Translations under genes and position numbers: made by a program
Assembly: GCF_000423045.1 (NCBI RefSeq)
Contig: NZ_KE383971.1
Coordinates: 320,092-384,091 of the forward strand
Origin: Christiangramia portivictoriae DSM 23547
Lineage (GTDB): Bacteria > Bacteroidota > Bacteroidia > Flavobacteriales > Flavobacteriaceae
DNA length: 64,000 nucleotides
Reading direction: 5' to 3'
Notes under the pieces: model-generated
The model's input: only the letters and a program-made list of their open reading frames with translations
What the model was told of the DNA's origin: nothing
Databases searched by the model: none
Shown: piece after piece, positions 35,689-44,689 of the stretch
Layout of the letters: each line of letters opens with the position of its first letter
Numbering within the stretch: position 1 is the first letter of the stretch

Positions 35689-36381
35689 ATGAAAAACTTC
35701 TGTTTATTGCTCCTGGCTATACTGATGATATCCTGTAATGCAACCATGGATACAACCAGCAATGAAACCCCGGCGAACCCAAAATACACTTACCTGGCTC
35801 TTGGTGATTCGTATACGATAGGTGAGAGCGTTCAGGAAACTGAAAGGTGGCCGGTACAATTAACTGAGCAACTTCGAAACAGAAATTATGAAATGGCGGC
35901 ACCTATGATCATTGCAAAAACTGGATGGACCACTTCAGATCTTTTGCGAGGAATGGACCAGAACCTGGATGTTCAGCGTGATTTTGACCTGGTTTCCATA
36001 TTGATTGGGGTGAATAACCAGTACCAGGGCAAATTGATAACAGAGTATGAAGAGGAACTACGCCAGATCTTTCGTCGTGCGATCAATCACTCCAAAACTC
36101 TGGAAAAAGGGGTTTTTGCTGTAAGCATACCAGATTATGGTTATACTCCTTTTGGATCCTCCAACCAGGAAAAAATAAGTGCAGACATAGACAGGTTCAA
36201 CCAGGTTTTTAAAAGAGTCGCAGATGAATTTGGCGTAGTCTTCTACAATATAACCCCAATTTCAAGAGACAGCAGCAATCCAGATCTGGTTGCCAGTGAT
36301 GGTCTACATCCAAGTGCTCTGCAGTATCAACTATGGGTAGAGCAAATTATATCTGGGGTAGCAGAAAAATTGCCTAATTAA
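35689..36381 (+). CDS. SGNH/GDSL hydrolase lipoprotein
   Basis: A 230-residue lipoprotein (lipobox MISC, C16). The catalytic Ser is S41 in ALGDSYTIG (block I); the oxyanion residues lie in KTGWTTSDLL and in IGVNNQYQG (block III); the Asp/His pair is in SDGLHPSALQY (block V). It is an esterase, lipase or carbohydrate deacetylase outside the cytoplasm; the substrate is unknown. It lies 48 bases before the DUF2851 gene. Confidence 0.88.
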   Translation: MKNFCLLLLAILMISCNATMDTTSNETPANPKYTYLALGDSYTIGESVQETERWPVQLTEQLRNRNYEMAAPMIIAKTGWTTSDLLRGMDQNLDVQRDFDLVSILIGVNNQYQGKLITEYEEELRQIFRRAINHSKTLEKGVFAVSIPDYGYTPFGSSNQEKISADIDRFNQVFKRVADEFGVVFYNITPISRDSSNPDLVASDGLHPSALQYQLWVEQIISGVAEKLPN

Positions 36382-36429
36382 TTTTTTCAGCATTCAATTT
36401 CCAATTGGATAATTTGATACATTCGGAGG

Positions 36430-37707
36430 GTGAAGGAAGACTTTCTTTATTTTCTCTGGAAGTTTCAGAAGTTTGATTCTGAAGAGCTTTGCACTTCAGA
36501 AGGTGATCCTTTGCAAGTCATTTCAACCGGTTCCCAGAACGATCAATCCGGCCCTGATTTTTTCAATGCTCAGCTCATGATCTCAGGAATTAGATGGGCT
36601 GGGAATGTTGAAATGCACCTGAAGTCATCAGACTGGTACCTGCATCAACACGAAACAGATCCTGCCTACGATAATGTGATCCTGCATGTGGTTTGGGAAC
36701 ATGATGCAGATGTATTCCGAAGAGATCATAGTACTTTGCCTGTTCTGGAGCTGCGAAATAGGGTGGATCCTTTACTGCTCATAAAATATCGCGGCCTTCT
36801 GGAAAGCCATCACCGTAGTATTAATTGTGAAGACAGTTTTTCTGAATTCTCCAGCTTTGCGATCGATCACTGGTTCGAAAGATTGTATTTTGAGAGGCTC
36901 GAAAGAAAATCAGACCTGGTATTTGAAGTGCTGCGACGTTCAAACAATGACTGGAATACCGCTTGCATGATCCTGCTCTTCAAAGCTTTTGGATTGAACG
37001 TCAATGGCAGGTACTTCGCAAATCTGGCAGAAAATCTAGGTTATTCTCTGCTGGCTAAAATGGGAGGAAATCAATTTTCTCTGGAAGCCTTATTTCTGGG
37101 GTCTTCCAATTTGATTCATGGAGTAGATCAATATGCTGAACACCTGCATAAAGAATTTCAATTCCTTGCTCATAAATTTAATATTAGTCTGAATGATTCG
37201 AAACCAGAATTTTTCAGATTACGGCCAGATAATTTTCCTACGATCAGACTGGTGCAGCTTGCAGCTCTGTATGCTCAGCAGGCATCGGTCTTTTCAGCAA
37301 TCGTTACGGCTAATAACCTGAAGGAATTAGATGCTCTTTTCCAGGTTGAGGTCTCCACTTACTGGAAAACTCACTATAATTTTGATGCAAAGCATGGTGC
37401 GAGGAATAAAATGCTAAGCAAGTCTTTCTTCCAGTTGCTGGTGATCAATTTTGTAATTCCGCTAAAATATACTTACCTGAAAAGTACAGGGGAATCGGCT
37501 TCCGGTTTGCATGAACTTGTTCTTAACCTAAAACCGGAAAAGAACTCGGTTATAACCATGTACAATATGCTCAGGCCTGGAACGGTAAAAAATGCGATGG
37601 ATTCGCAAGCAGCCATTGAACTAAACCAGAATTTCTGTAAACAGAACAGATGTTTGCATTGTGAATTAGGAGCGACATTATTAAGGAAATCTGTTAAATA
37701 CGTTTAA
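36430..37707 (+). CDS. DUF2851 family protein
   Basis: A 425-residue Bacteroidota family protein. Recognisable parts are GPDFFNAQLMISGIRWAGN with VEMHLKSSDW following, HVVWEHDADVFRRD and the C-terminal CKQNRCLHCELG. The first resembles a nuclease-like Asp/Glu-Lys beta core (D-x-F-N then E-M-H-x-K), which may be worth noting, but no activity is known to me. The start is GTG at 36430. No signal peptide. It is followed after nine bases by the PspC gene. Confidence 0.85.
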   Translation: MKEDFLYFLWKFQKFDSEELCTSEGDPLQVISTGSQNDQSGPDFFNAQLMISGIRWAGNVEMHLKSSDWYLHQHETDPAYDNVILHVVWEHDADVFRRDHSTLPVLELRNRVDPLLLIKYRGLLESHHRSINCEDSFSEFSSFAIDHWFERLYFERLERKSDLVFEVLRRSNNDWNTACMILLFKAFGLNVNGRYFANLAENLGYSLLAKMGGNQFSLEALFLGSSNLIHGVDQYAEHLHKEFQFLAHKFNISLNDSKPEFFRLRPDNFPTIRLVQLAALYAQQASVFSAIVTANNLKELDALFQVEVSTYWKTHYNFDAKHGARNKMLSKSFFQLLVINFVIPLKYTYLKSTGESASGLHELVLNLKPEKNSVITMYNMLRPGTVKNAMDSQAAIELNQNFCKQNRCLHCELGATLLRKSVKYV

Positions 37708-37716
37708 ATTTGTAGT

Positions 37717-37947
37717 ATGGCAGGCATGGTATCGAATATGAGGCATTATCTGGAAAAGCATGGCTTTTATGTGTCCACAAGGATGGCAGATAAGATGGGT
37801 ATTCGCGCGAAAAACGTACGTTTGTTCTTTATTTATGCCAGCTTCTTCACTATGGGTGCCGGATTTATAGTATACCTGATTCTGGCTTTCTGGCTTAAAC
37901 TAAAGGATCTGATTTATACCAAACGAACTTCTGTATTCGATCTATGA
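37717..37947 (+). CDS. PspC-domain small membrane protein
   Basis: A 76-residue protein with a soluble helix pair and a membrane segment (about 37-60), matching the PspC fold (stress-response, phage-shock-protein C-like). ATG at 37717 is used; ATG at 37726 is also possible. A TAAATTTG box at 37705-37712 overlaps the DUF2851 stop, so it may have its own promoter. It overlaps the potassium channel gene by four bases (ATGA), which suggests joint expression and perhaps joint function in the membrane. Confidence 0.8.
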   Translation: MAGMVSNMRHYLEKHGFYVSTRMADKMGIRAKNVRLFFIYASFFTMGAGFIVYLILAFWLKLKDLIYTKRTSVFDL

Positions 37948-38954
37948 GACAGCTTCTAGAGTCGCGAATCAGGCTCGCCGTGGTTTTGATCATCATGGTG
38001 TTCGTAACCGGAATCGTAGGATTCAGGTTTCTGTACGATTATACCTGGATCGATGCTGTATATATGACGATCATCACGGTGAGTACAGTCGGTTATGGCG
38101 AGGTTCAGCCGATGGGGGCCTATGGGAAATTATTTACTTCATTCTTTATCATCTCTGGCCTGTTCATTTTTGGTTTCGGACTTTCCACGATCACAGAACA
38201 CATTTTAAACAAGAATAATATTGGTAATCTTAAACGTAATAAAATGAAGAAGAGGATAGACTCCCTGAGCGATCACATCATAGTTTGCGGTTATGGACAG
38301 AATGGGAAGCAGGCAGTACAGAAATTACTGGATTACCGAAAGGATTTTGTCATCATAGATGACCATGAGGAAGTTTTTCAGAATCTTGAAGATGAGAGGC
38401 TCAATTATATTGTTGGTAACGCCACAGAAGATGAGGTGCTTGTACAGGCGGGAGTGGATAGAGCTTCCACTTTGATCTGTGCGCTCCCCCGCGATGCAGA
38501 TAATTTGTTCATCGTTCTTTCAGCCAGACAGTTAAAGAAAGATCTCAAGATCATTAGCAGGGCTACGGAAGAAAACAGCTACAAAAAATTGAAACTTGCC
38601 GGTGCAGATAATGTCATTATGCCAGATAGAATTGGTGGAAGCCACATGGCTTCGCTTGTGGTGGTTCCAGATCTCGTGGAATTTCTTGACAATCTTTCTG
38701 TTTCAGGAGAGCAGGATAGTATCAATGTGGAACAGGTATCATTTTCCAGAATTTGTACAGATGGGGTAGAAAGATCGATTTCTGAAATTGATATTAGAAA
38801 GAAAACCGGATGCTCTGTGATAGGTTACAAATCTCCTACAGGAACCTACGTGGTAAACCCTGAACCTTCCCAACGTATCGAGCGTGATTCTAAGCTAATT
38901 ATGATAGGAAGACCAGATCAAATCGAGCACCTGAAAAAGTATTATTCGGTTTAA
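37944..38954 (+). CDS. Potassium channel with RCK (TrkA-N and TrkA-C) domains
   Basis: A 336-residue two-helix K+ channel subunit: TM1 at 11-31, pore helix and selectivity filter TVSTVGYGEV (TVGYG at 48-52), TM2 at about 63-83, then a TrkA-N (RCK) domain starting HIIVCGYGQNGKQAV, with DD ligand-binding region VIIDDHEEVF, and a TrkA-C domain (about 250-336). It would form a tetramer gated by nucleotide or ions in the cytoplasm. The four-base overlap with the PspC gene ties the two together. Confidence 0.93.
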   Translation: MRQLLESRIRLAVVLIIMVFVTGIVGFRFLYDYTWIDAVYMTIITVSTVGYGEVQPMGAYGKLFTSFFIISGLFIFGFGLSTITEHILNKNNIGNLKRNKMKKRIDSLSDHIIVCGYGQNGKQAVQKLLDYRKDFVIIDDHEEVFQNLEDERLNYIVGNATEDEVLVQAGVDRASTLICALPRDADNLFIVLSARQLKKDLKIISRATEENSYKKLKLAGADNVIMPDRIGGSHMASLVVVPDLVEFLDNLSVSGEQDSINVEQVSFSRICTDGVERSISEIDIRKKTGCSVIGYKSPTGTYVVNPEPSQRIERDSKLIMIGRPDQIEHLKKYYSV

Positions 38955-39098
38955 GAAGAGCATTGAAAACCTTGTAAAATCCTGCATTTCTTTAACATGA
39001 TATTCACAATTTAACTCGTAAAAGTTTGTTTTAGCCCAATTTTTTAGCATATTCACGCGCTGAAAATTTAACTTCATTATAAATAACCAAATTTCCAT

Positions 39099-41171
39099 AT
39101 GAGAAAGTATTTGCTTTCAATGTTCTTTTTATTTTCAATTGTAGCGCTATCTGCACAGGAACTAGATGTAAAGGCCAAGGTAGGTAACCCCTCCAAAGTA
39201 ATCAATAATGGATTCATTGAACTGGATGTAACAGGAGGAACTCCGCCTTACCAGTATAAATGGTCCAACCAGGGAACCGGACTGGAATCAAATAAAACCG
39301 CCGGTTTAACTGAAGGTGTTCCTTATACTGTAGTGGTAACAGATGCTGCTGGGAATACATTTGAGGGCGAGTACCAGGTAGAAGCAGAAGCGATCACCGA
39401 ACATTTTAATGGAACATTTTCTCCTATAGTTGCAAGTATGGGAAGTGTCCTTTTCTGGGATCCCTTTTCTGCCATGGGTGTTTACGATCCTGTTATTTAT
39501 GCTGATATTAAAAGAATTGAAGCTCCTACCTGGAGTGCTTCAGAAGATGCTAAATTCGTGCTTGCTGAATGGTTGGTTGAAGATGGCGAGCATGTGAATG
39601 AAGGTGATCCCATTGCCGTGGTAACAAAGAATGGTGAAAATATTGAAGTACTTGCTAACGCTGATGGTACTTTAGACCATTTTCTTGGTGAAGGGGAAGT
39701 GATTTACAACTCTGAGAACAAACAACATGTGATCGAGCAGGGCGCTCAGTATTTTGCAAGTATTGTATACGACGAGCCAATAGCTCTTTTACATCCTAAC
39801 GGAGATCCTCAAACCAAGAACATTCCTTTTATCGTGGTATGGCTGGTGCTTGGAGCATTATTTTTCACTATCCGGTTAGGATTTATAAATATTAGAGGAT
39901 TTAAACATTCTTTACAACTGGCTAAGGGTAAATATGACGATCCAAATGCTCCGGGGCAGGTAACTCACTTTCAGGCTCTTGCAACCGCTGTTTCTGGTAC
40001 GGTAGGTCTTGGAAATATTGCTGGTGTGGCTGTTGCAATCTCGTTAGGTGGTGCAGGTGCGACAATGTGGATGATCCTTGCCGGACTTTTGGGGATGTCC
40101 TCAAAATTTGTGGAATGTACTTTAGGAGTTAAATACAGATTTATTAATGCTGATGGTCGTGTATTCGGTGGTCCTATGAACTACCTGAGATACGGTCTTG
40201 AGAAAAGAAATAAACGAGGACTCGGGAAGTTCCTTGCCGCATTTTTCGCGATCCTTGCGATCGGCGCATCTTTTGGTGGCGGAAACATGTTCCAGGCCAA
40301 CCAGTCCTTTTCTATTCTGGCGGGTGAATTCCCTATGCTGGAAGGTAATGGCTTTATCTTTGGTGTAGTAGTAGCTGTACTTGTGGGTATCGTAATTATT
40401 GGAGGTATTAGTAGTATCGCAAAGGTTACTGGTAAGATCGTTCCAATCATGGCAGCGGTTTACGTACTAGGAGCCTTAGTAGTAATTGGGGTGAATATTG
40501 AAAATATTGGTCCTGCATTTTCTGCGATCTGGGATGGAGCTTTTAGCCCGAGTGCTTTGAAAGGTGGGGTGATTGGTGTTTTGATCGTTGGTTTCCAGCG
40601 TGCAGCATTCTCCAATGAAGCCGGTGTAGGTTCCGCAGCCATCGCGCATAGTGCGGCTAAAACGAACCATCCACCTTCTGAAGGTTTTGTAGCGCTTCTG
40701 GAGCCTTTTATCGATACCGTAGTAGTTTGTACATTGACTGCGTTAGTATTGATCTTTACAGGAATGCATGAAGTTGAAGGCGTTGGAGGAGTAGAGCTTA
40801 CTTCGAGTGCATTTGGAAGTGTGATCTCCTGGTTCCCTTATGTTCTAGCAACAGCCGTTTTCTTATTCGCATTTTCAACAATGATCTCCTGGTCTTATTA
40901 TGGAATGAGAGCCTGGACTTACCTTTTTGGAAAAAGCAAAACAAACGAAATTATTTATAAGGTGCTATTCCTGATATTCGTGGTAGTTGGAGCTTCTGTA
41001 AGCCTGGGAGCCGTTCTGGACTTCTCAGATATGATGATCCTGGCCATGTCTTTCCCTAATATTATTGGGTTGTACATCATGATTGGTGAAGTAAGTAAAG
41101 ATCTTAAGGATTACTCCAGAAAGCTAAAAGCAGGCGAGCTATTCCATAAGACTGAAAAGTCTGCCGCGTAG
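39099..41171 (+). CDS. Second AGCS symporter with Ig-like and lipoyl-like N-terminal domains
   Basis: A 690-residue paralogue of the protein at 32763. Same architecture: signal peptide (ending LSAQ), SprB/PKD-like domain ([16 protein letters not shown]), barrel-sandwich domain ([13 protein letters not shown], no lysine at the lipoyl position), then the AGCS core with [37 protein letters not shown] and [14 protein letters not shown]. The transporter halves are close to identical in long stretches, while the extensions differ more. No TAnnTTTG box is obvious in the 144 bases upstream. A ComEA-like gene follows after 12 bases, probably co-transcribed. Confidence 0.9.
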   Translation: MRKYLLSMFFLFSIVALSAQELDVKAKVGNPSKVINNGFIELDVTGGTPPYQYKWSNQGTGLESNKTAGLTEGVPYTVVVTDAAGNTFEGEYQVEAEAITEHFNGTFSPIVASMGSVLFWDPFSAMGVYDPVIYADIKRIEAPTWSASEDAKFVLAEWLVEDGEHVNEGDPIAVVTKNGENIEVLANADGTLDHFLGEGEVIYNSENKQHVIEQGAQYFASIVYDEPIALLHPNGDPQTKNIPFIVVWLVLGALFFTIRLGFINIRGFKHSLQLAKGKYDDPNAPGQVTHFQALATAVSGTVGLGNIAGVAVAISLGGAGATMWMILAGLLGMSSKFVECTLGVKYRFINADGRVFGGPMNYLRYGLEKRNKRGLGKFLAAFFAILAIGASFGGGNMFQANQSFSILAGEFPMLEGNGFIFGVVVAVLVGIVIIGGISSIAKVTGKIVPIMAAVYVLGALVVIGVNIENIGPAFSAIWDGAFSPSALKGGVIGVLIVGFQRAAFSNEAGVGSAAIAHSAAKTNHPPSEGFVALLEPFIDTVVVCTLTALVLIFTGMHEVEGVGGVELTSSAFGSVISWFPYVLATAVFLFAFSTMISWSYYGMRAWTYLFGKSKTNEIIYKVLFLIFVVVGASVSLGAVLDFSDMMILAMSFPNIIGLYIMIGEVSKDLKDYSRKLKAGELFHKTEKSAA

Positions 41172-41183
41172 GCGCTCTTATAA

Positions 41184-42047
41184 ATGAACTTTTTAAAATC
41201 CCATTTTGCACTTTCAAGAAGTCAGCGAAATGGGATTTTTATTTTAGTAGCGATTATCATTGTCCTGCAACTGGTTCTCTTCGGAAGTGAATATATCAAC
41301 CCCGATGAAGATCCTGTACAGGATGAAAAACTAATAGAATTCCAGCGGAAGCTCGACTCTTTACAGAGGCTGAAGCCATTAACCAAGGATACGATCTACC
41401 CGTTTAAGCCAAATTTTTTATCTGATTATCAAGGATATCAGATCGGGCTGAGTACCAAAGAGATTGATAACTTACTTGAATATCGTGCATCAAATAAGTG
41501 GATCAATTCAGCTGAAGATTTTCAGCGAGTGACTGGAATTAGTGATAGCTTACTTATGCTCTTAAAACCATCGCTTCGATTTCCTGAATGGTCCAGGACA
41601 ACTGGTAAGGTGGCAAAATTTCAGGAAAGCAAAACTGCCAGTAAGGAGATTGCCGATCTAAATACGGTTTCTGCTGAAGATCTTCAGGTGATCAATGGTA
41701 TTGGCGAGAAGCTTTCAGCCAGGATTGTCAAATACAGAAGCAGCATAGGAGGTTTTGTTTCTGAAGAACAACTGCAGGATGTGTATGGTTTAAGTCCCGA
41801 AGTATTAGAGAGGATCACACAGAAGTTCAGACTTATCAACAAACCTGAAGTTAGCCTTAAGAATATCAACTCAATTACAGAAGCTGAACTGGCAGAATTG
41901 CCTTATTTCAATTCGGCTCTGGCCAGGAAGATTATTAATTACAGAAACATAAATGAAGGGATTCGGTCTTTTGAAGAATTGACAAAAATCAGTGGATTTC
42001 CTTCCGATAAAATCGATAGAATTAAATTATATTTGGCAGTACAGTGA
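41184..42047 (+). CDS. ComEA-like helix-hairpin-helix protein
   Basis: A 287-residue protein with one N-terminal membrane helix (about 17-33) and repeated helix-hairpin-helix units: ADLNTVSAEDLQVINGIGEK with ARIVKYRSSIGG next, and KNINSITEAELAELPYFNSA with ARKIINYRN next, plus an earlier degenerate one around TKEIDNLLEYRASNKW. Such HhH domains bind DNA without sequence specificity, as in the competence protein ComEA, which pulls DNA into the periplasm. A role in DNA uptake or anchoring is inferred; no competence genes are adjacent. Confidence 0.85.
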   Translation: MNFLKSHFALSRSQRNGIFILVAIIIVLQLVLFGSEYINPDEDPVQDEKLIEFQRKLDSLQRLKPLTKDTIYPFKPNFLSDYQGYQIGLSTKEIDNLLEYRASNKWINSAEDFQRVTGISDSLLMLLKPSLRFPEWSRTTGKVAKFQESKTASKEIADLNTVSAEDLQVINGIGEKLSARIVKYRSSIGGFVSEEQLQDVYGLSPEVLERITQKFRLINKPEVSLKNINSITEAELAELPYFNSALARKIINYRNINEGIRSFEELTKISGFPSDKIDRIKLYLAVQ

Positions 42048-42126
42048 TTTTTGTTAGAAAATTGATCTGAAATTATAAATATAATAATTACTAATATGGC
42101 CTTTTGGCCTGGAAAAACATATAGAA

Positions 42127-43293
42127 ATGAGTAGATATTTTACAGAGGAACATGAGCTTTTCAGGAAGAGTTTTCAGGAATTTCTTCAGAAAGAAGTGGT
42201 GCCTCACGTAGATAAATGGGAAGAAACCGGTACCATTGAACGATTTATTTGGAAAAAGTTTGGTGAGATGGGTTACTTCGGCTTAAATCAACCGGAAGAG
42301 TATGGTGGTATGGCGCTGGACCTGTTCTATACAATCATCTTTCTTGAGGAATTACAGAAAGTGAATTCAGGTGGTTTTGCCGCAGCAATGTGGGCACACG
42401 CTTATCTTGCGATGACGCACCTAAAAGTGGAAGCTAGTCATGAACTTAAAGAGAAGTATTTAACTCCTGCAATCGAAGGTGAAATGATTGGATGCCTGGG
42501 GATTTCTGAACCTTTTGGAGGATCGGATGTGGCAGGAATGAAAACGACAGCAGTAAAGAAAGGTGATCACTATGTAATTAATGGTTCCAAGACGTTTATC
42601 ACAAATGGCGTCTATGCAGATTTTTATGTGGTAGCGGCGAAGACAGATCCTGAAAAAGGAAATAAAGGAATGAGCATGTTCCTGCTGGACAAAGAGTTTA
42701 GCGGGATCTCTGCCAGCAAACTAAATAAACTTGGGTGGAGAGCTTCAGATACTGCAGAACTCGCATTTGATAACGTAAAAGTCCCGGCTGAAAATTTACT
42801 TGGTGAAGAAGGTATGGGCTTTAACTACATCATGCAGCATTTCGCATTAGAAAGGTTGATCATGGGGGTAAATGCACATGCGCGATCTGAATTTGCACTG
42901 GAGTACACATTGGGGTACATGAAAGAGCGAGAGGCTTTTGGTCGTTCTCTTGACAAATTTCAGGCCTTGAGACATACTGTTGCTGAAATGGTAAGTGAAG
43001 TGGAAGTGATCAAGGAATTCAATTACGCAACAACTCAGCGTTTGAACGATGGAGAGTACGTGGTGAAAGAGGCGAGTATGTCTAAATTACTTGCCACGAA
43101 AATCTCAGACGAGGTGATGTATAAATGTTTGCAAATGTTAGGTGGCTATGGATATATGGAAGACTATCCAATGGCCAGAATGTTCCGTGACAGCAGACTG
43201 GGACCTATTGGCGGCGGCACCTCTGAAATTCTTAAAGAGATTATCGCAAAAATGGTGATCGATAAGAAGGAATATAAGCCTGCTGCAAAATAG
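42127..43293 (+). CDS. Acyl-CoA dehydrogenase (long-chain-like)
   Basis: A 388-residue FAD enzyme. Signature regions are CLGISEPFGGSDVAGMKTTA and INGSKTFITNGVYADFYVV, then QMLGGYGYMEDYPMARMFRD and PIGGGTSEILKEI. The catalytic-base position used by short/medium-chain enzymes is Gly here, and the Glu in FALEYTLGYMKEREAFG aligns with the base of long-chain and isovaleryl enzymes. It would oxidise an acyl-CoA in fatty-acid or branched-chain amino-acid breakdown; HMG-CoA lyase at the left edge is in the latter pathway. A short GGCC-TTTT-GGCC inverted repeat lies at 42098-42109. Confidence 0.92.
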   Translation: MSRYFTEEHELFRKSFQEFLQKEVVPHVDKWEETGTIERFIWKKFGEMGYFGLNQPEEYGGMALDLFYTIIFLEELQKVNSGGFAAAMWAHAYLAMTHLKVEASHELKEKYLTPAIEGEMIGCLGISEPFGGSDVAGMKTTAVKKGDHYVINGSKTFITNGVYADFYVVAAKTDPEKGNKGMSMFLLDKEFSGISASKLNKLGWRASDTAELAFDNVKVPAENLLGEEGMGFNYIMQHFALERLIMGVNAHARSEFALEYTLGYMKEREAFGRSLDKFQALRHTVAEMVSEVEVIKEFNYATTQRLNDGEYVVKEASMSKLLATKISDEVMYKCLQMLGGYGYMEDYPMARMFRDSRLGPIGGGTSEILKEIIAKMVIDKKEYKPAAK

Positions 43294-43375
43294 CATTTTT
43301 GCGAAAATTCATTTTTCTCGTAGAATATGGCGATTTACATAAGAGGGTATAAGTCTGAAAGTCTATAGACGAGTA

Positions 43376-43408
43376 AAATAGCCCTGGAATTTCCAGGGCT
43401 ATTTTTTT
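43376..43408. terminator. Bidirectional terminator, acyl-CoA dehydrogenase / metallo-hydrolase
   Basis: GCCCTGG and CCAGGGC form the core stem, extended by flanking AAATA/TATTT, with a T-run on each strand. The metallo-hydrolase stop codon lies inside it. Confidence 0.88.
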
Positions 43409-44271
43409 AGACTCTTATAAAATGTTCTCCTGATCTTTTCTCCATCGATAAAAAAATCACTGGCTACTTCATCAGTATAAAACATTGCAGTAATAGATTC
43501 GTCTCGTGCGATTTCATCTTCAGTAGCACCCTCATCGATCTTCTTTTTAACGTTTTTCCGGATACTTTTCAGCATTAGCAGATAATCTGAATAGTCCTGA
43601 TGACTGGCGAGATTGCCATGTCCCGGAATTATTTTTGTTTTTTCATTGATAATGGACAAACCTTTTTCCGCGGCTTCAATATCGCCATCTACACTACCGC
43701 CACTACTTAAATCTATATAAGGAAACATCCCGTTGAAAAATGTGTCACCAGTATGCAACACATTGCTTTGAGGTAGGTATACAAGTGCATCACCATCTGT
43801 ATGTGCATTGTGAACATGCAGCACCATCACATCATTGCCATTTACATGCAGATTCAATTGGTCATTGAAAGTAATTACTGGGACGCCGGCAGTACTGTCT
43901 GTAGCTTTTTCTTTCAATCGTTCGCGCACATTTTCATGTGCCAGAATAAGCGCTCCCTGTTCATCAAAGTTTTTATTGCCACCGGTATGATCTCCATGAT
44001 GATGGGTGTTCACCAGATATCTCACAGGTTGGTCACTTAGTTGATTAATCGCTGTGACTATTTTTTCTGAAAGGGCGGCGAATTGATCGTCTATCATAAA
44101 TACTCCATCCGGGCCTGTAAGGATACCAATATTGCCACCAGCGCCTTGCAGGAGGTATACCTGTTGCGAAAGCTTCTGGGTCTTGATTTCCACCTGCTCC
44201 ACATTCTGAAATCCAAAACTGTGGAAACTAAAGACAAGACTTATTACTGAAGTTATAATTAGATTTTTCAT
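43399..44271 (-). CDS. Periplasmic metallo-beta-lactamase-fold hydrolase
   Basis: A 290-residue protein with a signal peptide (1-20) and the MBL metal motif HxHxDH as H90, H92, D94, H95 in NTHHHGDHTGGN, followed by NAHTDGDALVY, LHTGDTFFNG and IPGHGN. The two metal sites are complete. Periplasmic location and the VFMIDDQFA start resemble quinoprotein-relay and subclass-B3-like hydrolases, so a lactamase role is possible but not shown. The gene is monocistronic, sharing its terminator with the acyl-CoA dehydrogenase. Confidence 0.85.
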   Translation of the reverse strand: MKNLIITSVISLVFSFHSFGFQNVEQVEIKTQKLSQQVYLLQGAGGNIGILTGPDGVFMIDDQFAALSEKIVTAINQLSDQPVRYLVNTHHHGDHTGGNKNFDEQGALILAHENVRERLKEKATDSTAGVPVITFNDQLNLHVNGNDVMVLHVHNAHTDGDALVYLPQSNVLHTGDTFFNGMFPYIDLSSGGSVDGDIEAAEKGLSIINEKTKIIPGHGNLASHQDYSDYLLMLKSIRKNVKKKIDEGATEDEIARDESITAMFYTDEVASDFFIDGEKIRRTFYKSLKK

Positions 44272-44364
44272 ACGATGTGTTTATGCTGAAATTTACAGAA
44301 AAAGCCTGATAAGCAGTTAGATCGAAATAAATAAGTAAACTATTGGAGGTTAAAATAAATAAAT

Positions 44365-44396
44365 TATCTTTGCAGCCGATTCCAAAAGAGAGGAGG
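44365..44396 (+). promoter_or_regulatory. rpsU promoter box and strong Shine-Dalgarno sequence
   Basis: TATCTTTG (44365-44372) is a consensus -7 box followed by CAGCCG. AGGAGG at 44391-44396, within GAGGAGGT, is a full Shine-Dalgarno, ten bases before the ATG at 44407. It is the only strong one I noticed among the genes in this window. Confidence 0.75.
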
Positions 44397-44406
44397 TTAT
44401 GACACT

Positions 44407-44601
44407 ATGTTAATTATACCAGTTAAAGACGGAGAAAATATAGATAGAGCTCTTAAGCGTTTCAAGCGAAAGTTCGATAAGACAGGAACTATGCGCCAGC
44501 TAAGAAGCCGCCAGCATTTTACGAAGCCATCTGTAGAGCGTAGAGCTCAGATTCAAAAAGCGGAATATATCCAGCATTTGAGAGACGCAGAAGATATCTA
44601 G
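44407..44601 (+). CDS. rpsU: 30S ribosomal protein bS21
   Basis: A 64-residue basic protein: MLIIPVKDGENIDRALKRFK followed by MRQLRSRQHFTKPSVERRAQ is the classic bS21 pattern. In Bacteroidota bS21 takes part in covering the anti-Shine-Dalgarno end of 16S rRNA. The gene itself has an unusually strong Shine-Dalgarno, a setting that would let low bS21 raise its own translation. A four-codon out-of-frame ORF (ATG at 44399 to TAA at 44411-44413) overlaps the start, probably by chance. Confidence 0.97.
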   Translation: MLIIPVKDGENIDRALKRFKRKFDKTGTMRQLRSRQHFTKPSVERRAQIQKAEYIQHLRDAEDI

Positions 44602-44689
44602 AGATATCAATTAGCTTGTAAAGCTGAATTTTATAAGAACTGTTGCTAGTTTAAAGTTTACTAACTTTGGCTATCAACAGTTTTTTTTT

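Noticed and set aside
43399-44271. Acquired beta-lactamase resistance gene
   Set aside because: The metal motif fits the broad MBL fold, but there is no mobile context or composition shift and the family has many non-lactamase roles; resistance cannot be claimed.
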